This document shows, piece after piece, positions 16,498 to 25,270 of a stretch of 37,631 nt of DNA. Position 1 is the first letter of the stretch, and each line of letters opens with the position of its first letter. A model generated the notes under the pieces. The model had not been told where the DNA came from. It worked only from the letters and a program-made list of their open reading frames with translations, and did no database searches. Source of the stretch: Pseudomonadota bacterium (GTDB lineage: Bacteria > Pseudomonadota > Gammaproteobacteria > Burkholderiales > JABEVD01); contig JAJZRP010000017.1 of assembly GCA_021802655.1 (NCBI GenBank), positions 1 to 37,631 of the forward strand, in the 5' to 3' direction. The translations under genes were made by a program, and so were the position numbers.

Positions 16498-17561
16498 CGA
16501 TCTATCCGGGACGCTACTGGCACGCAATCGAGGACGGGCGCATCCAGTGCGACCTGTGTCCGCGCGATTGCAGGCTGCGCGAAGGGCAGCGCGGCGCCTG
16601 CTTCGTCAGGCAAAGGCTGGACGATAAAATCGTTCTCACCACCTACGGACGCTCCTCGGGATTCTGCATCGATCCCATCGAGAAGAAACCGCTCCATCAT
16701 TTCCATCCGGGGTCCGGCGTGCTCTCTTTCGGAACCGCAGGATGCAACCTCGCCTGCAAATTCTGCCAGAACTGGGACATCAGCAAGGCAGCCGACATGG
16801 ATCGCCTGATGGACCGGGCTTCCCCCGAGGAAATCGCGCAGGCGGCCAGAAACAGCGGATGCGAGAGCGTGGCGTTCACCTACAACGACCCTGTCGTTTT
16901 CGCCGAATATGCGATGGACGTGGCCGATGCCTGCCATCAACTCGGGATCAAGACGGTCGCGGTGACTGCAGGCTACATGCACGATCAACCCAGGCGGGAT
17001 TTCTATGCCAAAATGGATGCCGCCAATGTCGATCTCAAGGCCTTCACCGACGAATTCTATTTCAAGCTGACAGGCGCGAATCTGGAGCCGGTACTCGACA
17101 CCCTGGTCTACCTGAGACACGAAACCGATGTCTGGTTCGAAATCACGACGCTCTTGATTCCCGGAATGAACGATTCCGACGGGGAAATTCTGGCCATGTC
17201 GGACTGGATTCTGGAAAAATTGGGAGACGACGTCCCGCTCCACCTCACGGCATTCCATCCCGACTACAAACTGAAAGACATCGCTTCCACGCCACAGGGC
17301 ACGCTGATCCGCGCAAGAAAGATCGCTCAAACAGCAGGCCTCAAATTCGTCTACACTGGAAACGTCCACGACACGGACGGTGGAACGACTGCCTGCCCTT
17401 CATGCAGGGCGCCGCTCATCGTGCGCGACTGGCATGAGCTTCTCGATTACAGGATTTCCGATGGGCATTGTCCGGATTGCGGAGCCAAGATTCCGGGCAA
17501 CTTCGGGAAAACCCGGGGCAAATTCGGCAGCAGGCGAATCCCGATCAGGATAGGAGCATGA
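16494..17561 (+). CDS. amrS: AmrS-type radical SAM enzyme (AmmeMemoRadiSam system)
   Basis: This 355-residue enzyme has the radical SAM cluster motif GCNLACKFC (CxxxCxxC) at about residues 84-92. A cysteine-rich segment precedes it (CDLCPRDC), and a C-terminal zinc-ribbon-like pair (CPSC and CPDC) follows. It is related to the activating-enzyme branch of radical SAM proteins. ATG 16494 follows GGAAGGA and overlaps the AMMECR1 stop; ATG 16482 is too early for that site. The substrate is not known; the fixed partnership with MEMO and AMMECR1 suggests a shared pathway or a modification of one of them. Confidence 0.92.
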   Translation: MTIYPGRYWHAIEDGRIQCDLCPRDCRLREGQRGACFVRQRLDDKIVLTTYGRSSGFCIDPIEKKPLHHFHPGSGVLSFGTAGCNLACKFCQNWDISKAADMDRLMDRASPEEIAQAARNSGCESVAFTYNDPVVFAEYAMDVADACHQLGIKTVAVTAGYMHDQPRRDFYAKMDAANVDLKAFTDEFYFKLTGANLEPVLDTLVYLRHETDVWFEITTLLIPGMNDSDGEILAMSDWILEKLGDDVPLHLTAFHPDYKLKDIASTPQGTLIRARKIAQTAGLKFVYTGNVHDTDGGTTACPSCRAPLIVRDWHELLDYRISDGHCPDCGAKIPGNFGKTRGKFGSRRIPIRIGA

Positions 17562-17562
17562 A

Positions 17563-18189
17563 ATGGAAGTCGTCATTGCCGCGAAAGAGGCAAACCTCGA
17601 AGGCACGCTGACTCTGCCAAAGAATGCGCATGGGATCGTTCTGTTCTCCCATGGCAGCGGCAGCAGCCGCTTCAGCCCGCGCAACAACTACGTTGCAAAA
17701 ATCCTCAACGATGCCGGATTCGCCACCCTGCTTCTCGATCTTCTGACGCGGCAGGAAGACCTCGATTACGAAATGCGCTTCGATATCGAACTCCTGACCG
17801 CAAGGCTTCTGGAGGCAACCGCCTGGCTGCAGCAGTCAAGCGCGACGAAACAGATGAAGATCGGCTATTTCGGCGCAAGCACCGGGGCTGCATCTGCGCT
17901 GAAGGCTGCCGCGAAACTCGGGAAAGCCGTATCGGCCGTGGTCAGCCGAGGGGGACGCCCCGACCTCGCAAGTCCGGAGGAGCTGGCTCTGGTCGCGGCC
18001 CCGACGCTGCTCATCGTCGGAGGCAGCGACGACATCGTCGTCGAACTCAACCAGGAGGCTTTCCTGAATCTCGCCTGCGAAAAAGAGATGAAGATCATCC
18101 CGGGAGCATCGCACCTCTTCGAGGAAGCCGGGAAGCTCGAACAGGTGGCGACGGCGGCAAGAGACTGGTTCAACCGTTATCTTGCCTGA
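17563..18189 (+). CDS. Alpha/beta hydrolase, dienelactone hydrolase-like
   Basis: This 208-residue soluble hydrolase has an oxyanion-loop region at FSHGSGSS, the nucleophile elbow GASTGA (about residues 104-109), an aspartate in GGSDD, and the histidine in GASHLFEE, making a full catalytic triad. The family includes proteins annotated as dienelactone hydrolases whose true substrates are mostly unknown. It starts one base after amrS with AGGAG upstream, so it is co-transcribed with the AmmeMemoRadiSam genes here. The 3' end overlaps the converging gene at 18170 by 20 bases. Confidence 0.82.
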   Translation: MEVVIAAKEANLEGTLTLPKNAHGIVLFSHGSGSSRFSPRNNYVAKILNDAGFATLLLDLLTRQEDLDYEMRFDIELLTARLLEATAWLQQSSATKQMKIGYFGASTGAASALKAAAKLGKAVSAVVSRGGRPDLASPEELALVAAPTLLIVGGSDDIVVELNQEAFLNLACEKEMKIIPGASHLFEEAGKLEQVATAARDWFNRYLA

Positions 18190-18655
18190 CTTCCCCGGCC
18201 CGCATCGCGCGCTCGTACTCCTCCCAGGAAACCTCACCGATGTCGTAGTGAGGATCTTCGGTCCTGGCTTTCGATACGGCATGAGCGGGACCCGCATGGG
18301 AGGCATCGGCCAGCTTGTCCACCATGGGAAAACGCCAGAAAACCTCCACCAGATGCCGTCCGGTAATGCGCCTGATCTGCTCCTTCAGGGTTTGCTCGAT
18401 GATATAGGAGCTTCTGAACCTGACCTGGGGATCCACCTCGACCAGCGCGACCAGCCCCTTGCCTTCCACGATAACGCAATCCACTTTCGCATCGACATCG
18501 CTCTCCCTGAAGTAGGCTGAAGTGACCTCGGCCACCCGCTTCAAATCTCCCGATCCTTCATGTTTCTTCCTGAGCAGCTTCGACCCCACGATATAGACGA
18601 TGCCTGCAATTGCGGCGCTTATGCCGAGAAACATGCTGATGATATTGATATCCAT
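18170..18655 (-). CDS. Membrane-anchored protein of unknown function
   Basis: This 161-residue protein has one N-terminal transmembrane helix (about residues 5-24), followed by a basic KLLRKKHEG stretch that predicts a cytoplasmic C-terminal domain. That domain is mixed alpha/beta with IIEQTLKEQIRRITGRHLVEVFWRFP near its middle, followed by a polar tail. I do not recognise a family. It is a single gene, divergent from mfd and tail to tail with the hydrolase gene. Codon use looks like that of its neighbours. Confidence 0.72.
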   Translation of the reverse strand: MDINIISMFLGISAAIAGIVYIVGSKLLRKKHEGSGDLKRVAEVTSAYFRESDVDAKVDCVIVEGKGLVALVEVDPQVRFRSSYIIEQTLKEQIRRITGRHLVEVFWRFPMVDKLADASHAGPAHAVSKARTEDPHYDIGEVSWEEYERAMRAGEVRQDNG

Positions 18656-18741
18656 GGCCGATACGCAAGGCTGCGAAATATTTTATAATAAACCAATTTA
18701 CGCGTGGATTGACGCTCGAATGCAAAAATCCACAATCAGAC
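18656..18741. promoter_or_regulatory. Divergent promoter region between mfd and the anchored protein gene
   Basis: An AT-rich block TTTTATAATAAA (18681-18692) supplies a perfect plus-strand -10 (TATAAT, 18684-18689) and a minus-strand TATAAA (18687-18682). Neither has a convincing -35. TTGACG at 18709-18714 with CACAAT 16 bases on is another weak plus-strand pair, but it would start mfd almost leaderless. Confidence 0.35.
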
Positions 18742-21700
18742 ATGCCATCAGCCGTTAAAGCCAAATATGCCGTCCCGAGCGGGTCGAGCGACTCGCTCCT
18801 GCTTTCGAGAATCGCCGCAAAATCCGAACCACTCGTCATCGTCACGGAAAAAGCGCTGGACGCCCAGCGCCTTCTCGACGAAATTCACTATTTTCGCCCC
18901 GAACTCGAAGTGGGCCTTTTCCCCGACTGGGAAACATTGCCCTACGACAATTTCTCGCCGCATCAGGACCTGATCTCGGAGCGCCTTTCCACCCTGTACA
19001 GGATCATGAAGCGGAGCCTGGATGTCGTCATCGTACCGACAAGCACAGCGCTTTACCAGCTTCCGCCCGTCGAATTCCTCGCAGCCTACACTTTCTTCCT
19101 GGAGCAGAAGACGAGCATCGATCCGAACCAGCTGAGGCATCAGCTCAACATCGCGGGCTATTCGAACGTGAGCCAGGTCGTGAGTCCGGGCGAATACAGT
19201 ATCAGGGGCGGCCTGATCGATCTCTTTCCCATGGGCAGCCCCCTTCCCTACCGGATCGATCTTTTCGACAACGAAATCGACAACATCCGGACATTCGACG
19301 TCGACACCCAGCGCAGCATCTATCCGGTAAAGGAAATCAGGCTGCTTCCCGCGCGGGAATTCCCCATGGACGAAGAGGGGAGAAGCCGGTTTCGCCGCAA
19401 CTTCAGGGAGAAATTCGAGGGCGACCCTTCGAAAACCCGCCTCTACAAGGATGTCAGCAACGGTCTCGCGCCTGCCGGAATAGAATATTACCTTCCCCTC
19501 TTTTTCGAAAAATCGGCGACGATTTTCGATTATCTTCCCGAAAATGCGACCCTTTGCCTGCATCGGGATGTGCGGGGAGCGATCGACGAGTTCTGGCGGG
19601 AAACAAAATCGCGCCATGCGCTTCTCCGCGGCAACAAGTCCAACCCCGTCCTTCCCCCCGAAGACATTTTCCTGACCTTCGACGCCTTTTTCTCCGCGAT
19701 TTCCCCCTATTCCAGGATCGAGATCCGGGCGGAAGAAGGCGATATCGGCATTGCCCGGCTTTCCGAAGTCCGGGTGGAGCGGCGGGCCGAAAATCCGCTT
19801 TTCAAGTTCGAAGCCTTTCTGAGCACATTCGACGGCAGGGTTCTGGTGCTCGCCGAGAGCCTGGGAAGGCGCGAAATCATGGCGGACTATTTCAGGGAAT
19901 ACGGCCTGAAACCGGCGCCCTGCGAAAGTTTTTCCGAATTTATCGAAGGCGGTGCACGCTTCATGCTGGGTCATGCCCCGGTTCTGAACGGCTTTCTGCT
20001 GCCAGATGAAAAAATCGCGGTAATCACCGAGACCGAGCTTTATGCCACCCATTCCCGCAGCAGGGCCGAAAGATCCAGAAAATCAATTTCCGACAATGTG
20101 CTGCGCGACCTCTCCGAAATCAGCCCGAACGACCCTGTCGTCCACGAGCAGCACGGCGTTGGGCGCTATCTCGGCCTCGTCACGCTCGACCTCGGGGAAG
20201 GAGAAACCGAATTTCTGATGCTGGGCTATGCGGACGACGACAAACTCTATGTCCCGGTTTCCCAGCTTCACCTCATCAGCCGCTACAGCGGCGCATCCAT
20301 CGAAAACGCTCCGCTTTTCAAGCTCGGCAGCGGCCAATGGGAAAAGGCGAAAAGACGCGCACTGGAGCAGGTCAGGGACACCGCAGCAGAACTCCTCAAC
20401 CTCTACGCCCAGCGCGCCATCCGCAAGGGTCACCGTTTCGACTTCAACCAGCACGACCTGGAAGCTTTCGCCGAAGGCTTCGGCTTCGACGAGACCCCCG
20501 ACCAGGCGGAAGCCATCCGCGCAGTCATCGACGACATGCGCTCCGGCAAACCCATGGACCGCCTCATCTGCGGAGACGTCGGCTTCGGCAAGACGGAAGT
20601 TGCGCTGCGCGCCGCCTTCGTCGCGGTATCGGGCGGAAAGCAGGTTGCCCTGCTCGTCCCGACGACGCTGCTCGCCGAACAGCATTACCAGAATTTTTCG
20701 GCAAGATTCGCGCAGTGGCCGATCAAGGTCGCCGAGCTTTCGCGCTTCCGCTCGGGCAAGGAACAGTCGGACGCACTCAAGGGACTGGCTGACGGCAGGA
20801 TCGACATCATCATCGGCACTCACAAGCTGCTGCAGAAAGAGGTTTCCTTCAAGAATCTCGGGCTCGTCATCATAGACGAGGAACACCGTTTCGGCGTTCG
20901 CCAGAAGGAGCAGATCAAATCCCTGCGCGCCGAAATTGACGTGCTGACCCTCACCGCGACCCCCATACCGAGGACGCTCGCCATGTCCCTGGAAGGCCTG
21001 AGGGATTTTTCGATGATCGCGACCGCCCCCGCCCGCAGGCTTGCGATCAAGACTTTCGTATGCAGCTACAGCGAAGGCATCGTCAGGGAGGCCTGTTCGC
21101 GGGAACTGAAACGCGGCGGGCAGATCTATTTCCTGCACAACCAGATCGAAACCATCGAGGCCATGCACGAGAAGCTCAAGAAGCTTCTGCCTGAAGCGCG
21201 CATCCAGGTCGCACACGGACAAATGCCGGAGCGGGAGCTGGAGCGGGTCATGCGCGACTTCTATCACCAGCGCTTCAACATCCTGCTGTGCACCACCATC
21301 ATCGAAACGGGAATCGACGTGCCCACCGCGAACACGATACTGATCAACCGGGCGGATCGCTTCGGCCTTGCGCAGCTGCACCAGTTGCGCGGCAGGATAG
21401 GTCGATCCCATCACCAGGCTTATGCCTATCTGCTGACTCCCGAGGAAGAAGCGCTGTCTGCGCAGGCGAAAAAAAGGCTGGATGCGATCAAGCAAATGGG
21501 CGCACTCGGCGCAGGATTCTTCCTCGCCATGCACGACCTGGAAATACGCGGGGCGGGAGAACTTTTGGGCGAATCGCAAAGCGGAGAAATGCAGAAAATC
21601 GGATTCCCCCTCTACAACGCGATGCTCGATGCCGCAGTCAAATCGCTGCAGCAGGGCATCGAGCCGGACGTGGCCAACCCTTTGGGGGTGGCGACCGAAA

Positions 21701-22128
21701 TCAACCTGCATACCCCTGCCCTGCTTCCCCGGGAGTACTGCGAAGGCATCCATGAGCGCCTCGTCCTGTACAAGCGCCTCGCAAGCTGCGAAAGCCTCGA
21801 TGAAATCGACGAACTTCATCGGGAACTGGTGGACCGCTTCGGCTTGCTGCCTCCCCCGGCAAGAACGCTGGTCGATTCGCACCGGCTGAGAATTCAGGGA
21901 AAATCCCTGGGCATTTCCAAGATCGACGCGAGCGAGGCATCGATCATCCTCCAGTTCGTGCCCAGGCCCCCCATAGACCCGGGGCGAATCATCAGTCTCG
22001 TCCAGGAGAGCCGCAACATCAAGCTGAGCGGACCGGACCGGCTTAAAGTCGAGGGCCGTTTCCAGGACATGGAAAGCAGGATCAACATGATCAAACAGTT
22101 ATTCAACTCTTTAAAGGGAAAACCATGA
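18742..22128 (+). CDS. mfd: Transcription-repair coupling factor Mfd
   Basis: Mfd pushes stalled RNA polymerase off lesions and recruits nucleotide-excision repair. The 1128-residue protein has the UvrB-like N-terminal modules, the CarD-like polymerase-interaction domain (HEQHGVGRYLGL region at about 475-530), and a RecG-like translocase with Walker A GDVGFGKTE, DEEH box and TATPIPRT. The TRCF C-terminal domain follows. Length fits the family (1148 in E. coli). ATG 18742 is chosen over an upstream TTG (18709); no strong ribosome site precedes either. Its stop overlaps the next gene as ATGA. Confidence 0.97.
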   Translation: MPSAVKAKYAVPSGSSDSLLLSRIAAKSEPLVIVTEKALDAQRLLDEIHYFRPELEVGLFPDWETLPYDNFSPHQDLISERLSTLYRIMKRSLDVVIVPTSTALYQLPPVEFLAAYTFFLEQKTSIDPNQLRHQLNIAGYSNVSQVVSPGEYSIRGGLIDLFPMGSPLPYRIDLFDNEIDNIRTFDVDTQRSIYPVKEIRLLPAREFPMDEEGRSRFRRNFREKFEGDPSKTRLYKDVSNGLAPAGIEYYLPLFFEKSATIFDYLPENATLCLHRDVRGAIDEFWRETKSRHALLRGNKSNPVLPPEDIFLTFDAFFSAISPYSRIEIRAEEGDIGIARLSEVRVERRAENPLFKFEAFLSTFDGRVLVLAESLGRREIMADYFREYGLKPAPCESFSEFIEGGARFMLGHAPVLNGFLLPDEKIAVITETELYATHSRSRAERSRKSISDNVLRDLSEISPNDPVVHEQHGVGRYLGLVTLDLGEGETEFLMLGYADDDKLYVPVSQLHLISRYSGASIENAPLFKLGSGQWEKAKRRALEQVRDTAAELLNLYAQRAIRKGHRFDFNQHDLEAFAEGFGFDETPDQAEAIRAVIDDMRSGKPMDRLICGDVGFGKTEVALRAAFVAVSGGKQVALLVPTTLLAEQHYQNFSARFAQWPIKVAELSRFRSGKEQSDALKGLADGRIDIIIGTHKLLQKEVSFKNLGLVIIDEEHRFGVRQKEQIKSLRAEIDVLTLTATPIPRTLAMSLEGLRDFSMIATAPARRLAIKTFVCSYSEGIVREACSRELKRGGQIYFLHNQIETIEAMHEKLKKLLPEARIQVAHGQMPERELERVMRDFYHQRFNILLCTTIIETGIDVPTANTILINRADRFGLAQLHQLRGRIGRSHHQAYAYLLTPEEEALSAQAKKRLDAIKQMGALGAGFFLAMHDLEIRGAGELLGESQSGEMQKIGFPLYNAMLDAAVKSLQQGIEPDVANPLGVATEINLHTPALLPREYCEGIHERLVLYKRLASCESLDEIDELHRELVDRFGLLPPPARTLVDSHRLRIQGKSLGISKIDASEASIILQFVPRPPIDPGRIISLVQESRNIKLSGPDRLKVEGRFQDMESRINMIKQLFNSLKGKP

Positions 22129-22880
22129 CCTTGTCGGCAATTCTTTTCGATGTGGACGGCACACTGGCAGACACCGAACGCGACGGACACAGGATCGCAT
22201 TCAACCGCACCTTCGACAAATTCGGCCTCGACTGGCACTGGGATGTCGAACTTTACGGCAGGCTCCTCGCCGTGACTGGCGGCAAGGAGCGCATCAGGCA
22301 TTATGTCGACCATTACAAAAGCGACTACCTGAAACCTTCGGATTTCGACGATCTGGTGGCCGAGCTTCACCGCGAGAAAACCAGAATCTACAACGAGATA
22401 CTGGAATCCGGAAAAATTCCGATGCGCCCCGGCGTCAAGCGCCTGCTGCAGGATGCCATGGAGCGCGGCCTGAAGCTTGCCGTCGTCACCACCACGACCC
22501 CGGAGAATGTAACCACGCTGCTCAAATGCAGCCTGGACCCCGATTCGGCGCAATGGTTCGACGTCATCGCAGCAGGTGACATCGTCCCCGCGAAAAAGCC
22601 TGCTCCCGACATCTATTTCTGGGCGATGGACAAGCTTGCCTTGCAGCCCCGGGACTGCATCGCGCTGGAAGACTCCGAAAACGGGATTCGCGCAAGCCTC
22701 TCGGCAGGAGTGAAAACCGTGATCACGGTCACCGACTACACGAAGGACCAGGATTTCTCGGGGGCAGCCGCAGTCCTTTCCGACCTCGGCGAACCCGAAT
22801 CCCCTTTCAGCCTCCTCCAGGGACAGGATTACGGCAAGACTTTCGCCGATGTCGATCTTTTCGAAAGATGGCACGCATGA
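22125..22880 (+). CDS. cbbY: CbbY-type HAD phosphatase
   Basis: This 251-residue HAD hydrolase has the catalytic aspartates D9 and D11 in LFDVDGTL and a cap domain that closely follows CbbY (AFNRTFDKFGLDWHWDVELY and VTGGKERI). KKPAPDIY and EDSENGI supply the later motifs. CbbY removes xylulose-1,5-bisphosphate, an inhibitor of RuBisCO. Its presence suggests, but does not prove, a Calvin cycle in this organism, because no cbb gene lies nearby. It overlaps mfd at the start and serB at the end, both as ATGA. Confidence 0.85.
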   Translation: MTLSAILFDVDGTLADTERDGHRIAFNRTFDKFGLDWHWDVELYGRLLAVTGGKERIRHYVDHYKSDYLKPSDFDDLVAELHREKTRIYNEILESGKIPMRPGVKRLLQDAMERGLKLAVVTTTTPENVTTLLKCSLDPDSAQWFDVIAAGDIVPAKKPAPDIYFWAMDKLALQPRDCIALEDSENGIRASLSAGVKTVITVTDYTKDQDFSGAAAVLSDLGEPESPFSLLQGQDYGKTFADVDLFERWHA

Positions 22881-23710
22881 ATCTGATCATACAGGGCAAC
22901 GAAATCAACCAGGCTGATCTCGAATCCATCGGGAAACTTGCCGGGTCGAGCGGCATCGAGCGCATCGGGGAAGGCGCCTGCCGCCTGAAAAATGCGGCAT
23001 TTTCAGAGGCCATTCCCCCTCTTTGCGAAAGCGCCCGTCTCGACTGGGCATTCGTTCCGGAATCCATGAGGCTCTCCGATTTCGGCCTCGTCGTGATGGA
23101 CATGGATTCGACCCTGATCACCATAGAATGCATCGACGAAATCGCAGACATGCTCGGGATCAAACCCCAGGTCGCAGCGATCACGGAAGCCGCCATGCGC
23201 GGCGAAATCGATTTCTCGGAAAGCTTGAGGCGCCGCGTCGCCCTGCTTTCCGGACTCGAAGAATCGGCGCTGGACAGGGTCTACGGCGAGCGCCTGAAAT
23301 TGAGCCCCGGCGCAGAGAAGATGCTGGAGAAGCTGAAAACGATGGGCATCAGAACGCTGCTGGTATCTGGAGGCTTCACCTTCTTCACGGACAGGCTGAA
23401 AACGCGCCTCGGGCTCGATTTCACCGCATCCAACACGCTGGAGGTCGTGAGCGGCAAGCTCACCGGAAGAGTGCTCGGGGACATCGTGGATGCCCGGGGG
23501 AAGGCTGACTGGCTGAACAGGGTCAGGAATGAACTGAATCTTTCAAGAGAGCAGGTAATTGCAATCGGAGACGGGGCGAACGATCTCAAAATGCTGGGGG
23601 AAGCAGGAATCGGCATCGCCTATCACGCGAAACCCGTGGTCAGGGAAAAAGCCACCTACGCCTTCAATCACGTCGGGCTGGATGGACTGCTCAACCTGTT
23701 CCCCGCTTGA
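22877..23710 (+). CDS. serB: Phosphoserine phosphatase
   Basis: SerB makes serine from phosphoserine. The 277-residue HAD enzyme has an N-terminal ACT-like region (1-70), the nucleophile motif DMDST with D75 and D77, the SerB block ITIECIDEIAD, VSGGFTFF, and the C-terminal GDGANDLKML. I start at ATG 22877, which overlaps the cbbY stop as ATGA and gives the normal MNLII opening; ATG 22868 would add three residues. Confidence 0.95.
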   Translation: MNLIIQGNEINQADLESIGKLAGSSGIERIGEGACRLKNAAFSEAIPPLCESARLDWAFVPESMRLSDFGLVVMDMDSTLITIECIDEIADMLGIKPQVAAITEAAMRGEIDFSESLRRRVALLSGLEESALDRVYGERLKLSPGAEKMLEKLKTMGIRTLLVSGGFTFFTDRLKTRLGLDFTASNTLEVVSGKLTGRVLGDIVDARGKADWLNRVRNELNLSREQVIAIGDGANDLKMLGEAGIGIAYHAKPVVREKATYAFNHVGLDGLLNLFPA

Positions 23711-23724
23711 CGGCGCGTTCGCGG

Positions 23725-23730
23725 TATAAT
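23725..23730 (+). promoter_or_regulatory. -10 hexamer ahead of the lipoprotein gene
   Basis: A perfect TATAAT lies 29 bases ahead of ATG 23760. The only -35-like sequence, TTGACG at 23707, overlaps the serB stop and is just 12 bases away, too close for normal spacing. The promoter is therefore weakly supported. Confidence 0.4.
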
Positions 23731-23759
23731 TGGCTTCGCCAACCAGGAACAAACTGCAC

Positions 23760-24086
23760 ATGAAAAACATCTTCCTCATCTCATTGCTTGCTGCAGCGCT
23801 GGCGCTCTCCGGCTGCGACCAATTCAGCAACACGGATGCCTCCGCCCCGAAAGTGCAGGCGCAGAAATTGTCCCGCGATGCATTCACCAGGCTCGTCATG
23901 GGCAAATCCGACAATTTCGTCATGGAAAAATTCGGGCAGCCCTATCTCAACAACAATTATGCCGGACAGTTCGGCATTCTGTGGACTTACAAGGACATCA
24001 CCTTCGACCCGGCATCCGGCAGGCCGGACCAGTACGCAACGGTGGTTTTCGAAAACGGCGTCGTCGCCAGGGTAGTGTTCAAGTAA
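23760..24086 (+). CDS. Small lipoprotein, SmpA/BamE-like
   Basis: This 108-residue protein has a signal peptide ending in the lipobox ALSGC, so the mature form should start at a lipid-modified cysteine (about residue 19). The D-to-Q region after the cysteine does not show an inner-membrane retention Asp at +2 alone (DQ follows), so its location is uncertain. The folded part (LSRDAFTRLVMGKSDNFVMEKFG, then FENGVVARVVF) resembles SmpA/OmlA (BamE-like) domains, which are small lipoprotein modules. ATG 23760 is preferred over ATG 23730 because it gives the signal peptide. The 3' end overlaps the converging glycosyltransferase gene by eight bases. Confidence 0.75.
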   Translation: MKNIFLISLLAAALALSGCDQFSNTDASAPKVQAQKLSRDAFTRLVMGKSDNFVMEKFGQPYLNNNYAGQFGILWTYKDITFDPASGRPDQYATVVFENGVVARVVFK

Positions 24087-25152
24087 GCAGGGATTTTAGA
24101 AAATTCGAAGCCTGTGTGACACCCGTTGCGGCAGGCCTCGCTTTTTCCGGCATGGCAAGAAGCTTCTCCAGCGCATCGGCGATTTCGCCTTTTTCAAGCA
24201 CTTCCCGGCCCACTTCCAGGCATCTCGCATGGCTTTTCAGCCAATCGGTCAGGAAAGGCTCTTCAGGCCAGTCTTTTCTCGAAACATACAAAACCGCAAC
24301 GCCGGATGCAGCGGCTTCGACAAAGCTGCCGTAGCCCGGCTTCGTGACCATGACATCGCTTGACGCGATCAAATCGCTGAAAGGGATGCCGAGCGATTCG
24401 AAACAAGTCATGTCGGGTCGAGCAATACTCTCCGGAACCAGCCAGTGCATTTTTTCGAATCGCGGCCAGTTCCCGAAAGGAATCGAATAGGGCATCCCGC
24501 CCATGGAAACCAGCCCGATTCTGCCCCCCTCCTTCAAACCGAGGCGATCCCCGATCTCCTCCGCCCTGTTCCTGCCTATCCCGGCTATTGGGCCGACGAG
24601 CCCGGCAATGCCTTCCAGGTCCGTCATCGGCATGCAGGGCTCGATCTTGAGAAAGGCTGCAGCGCTCGAATAGGCATCCAGGATCTCGCGATGGATGGCT
24701 TCGCTGCCCGGGAACCCGGGGCAATAATGGCGGTAAAGATCGGCCCAGTTGAGGGAGCAAAGGGCGACAGCGGGGATGCCCGCCAGGGATGCCGCCTTCA
24801 GGGGAAGGTAGGACACGTTGGATAGGACGAGATCGAAGGAAGCGGCCATGAGCCATGCAGCTTCAATTGCCACCCGGCTTTCCCATTCCCCGTGGAATGC
24901 CGCGTAGCTTGCAGCCGTGGCAGCGGCATCGGTTTCGATCGCATTTTTCATCCTGATCCCGAAATCGGATGATTCCGGGATCAGTTCGAAGGGGCGGTCG
25001 ATGCGGGTTTGCAGCAGTTTTGCAGGCACTTTGGAGCGGACCGTCAGCTCGATGCCGGAAAAGCTTCCGAGAAGCGCATTGATGACAGGGGCTGCCTGGG
25101 AAACATGGCCGAAGCCGTGGGACGAAATGTCGACCAAAATGCGCTTTTTCAT
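24079..25152 (-). CDS. MurG-like glycosyltransferase (GT28-type fold)
   Basis: This 357-residue protein opens with ILVDISSHGFGHVSQAAPVINAL, the glycine-rich acceptor-side loop of the MurG/GT28 fold. It has a C-terminal half with VSMGG and the SSDVMVTKPGYGSFVEAAASGVAVLY donor-site block (about 265-300). Similar proteins are found as the N-terminal part of L-arabinokinases and as stand-alone putative glycosyltransferases. Sugar and acceptor are unknown. ATG 25152 has GGAAAG upstream. It stands alone, divergent from the chemotaxis cluster. Confidence 0.75.
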   Translation of the reverse strand: MKKRILVDISSHGFGHVSQAAPVINALLGSFSGIELTVRSKVPAKLLQTRIDRPFELIPESSDFGIRMKNAIETDAAATAASYAAFHGEWESRVAIEAAWLMAASFDLVLSNVSYLPLKAASLAGIPAVALCSLNWADLYRHYCPGFPGSEAIHREILDAYSSAAAFLKIEPCMPMTDLEGIAGLVGPIAGIGRNRAEEIGDRLGLKEGGRIGLVSMGGMPYSIPFGNWPRFEKMHWLVPESIARPDMTCFESLGIPFSDLIASSDVMVTKPGYGSFVEAAASGVAVLYVSRKDWPEEPFLTDWLKSHARCLEVGREVLEKGEIADALEKLLAMPEKARPAATGVTQASNFLKSLLT

Positions 25153-25213
25153 TTCACTTTCCGGATCCGGGACGGCGAATTATAGCGCACCTTCATCCGC
25201 GCCCAAATTCCCC

Positions 25214-25240
25214 TAAACTTTTTTCTTTCCAGTCCGTTAT
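25214..25240 (+). promoter_or_regulatory. Sigma-28 (FliA)-like promoter ahead of the chemotaxis cluster
   Basis: TAAACTTT, an 11-base spacer, then TCCGTTAT matches the FliA consensus TAAAGTTT-N11-GCCGATAA at 7 of 8 and 5 of 8 positions with correct spacing. It lies 30 bases before the 58-codon gene that opens the cluster. FliA control of chemotaxis genes is standard, which raises the odds. A TATACT at 25238-25243 is a sigma-70 alternative without a good -35. Confidence 0.5.
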
Positions 25241-25270
25241 ACTGCTTACAATCCGTCAAGGGAGGCGATC

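Noticed and set aside
20083-21882. A 599-codon frame on the minus strand
   Set aside because: It lies wholly inside mfd, whose motifs are unambiguous, and its product is compositionally odd with no recognisable domain.
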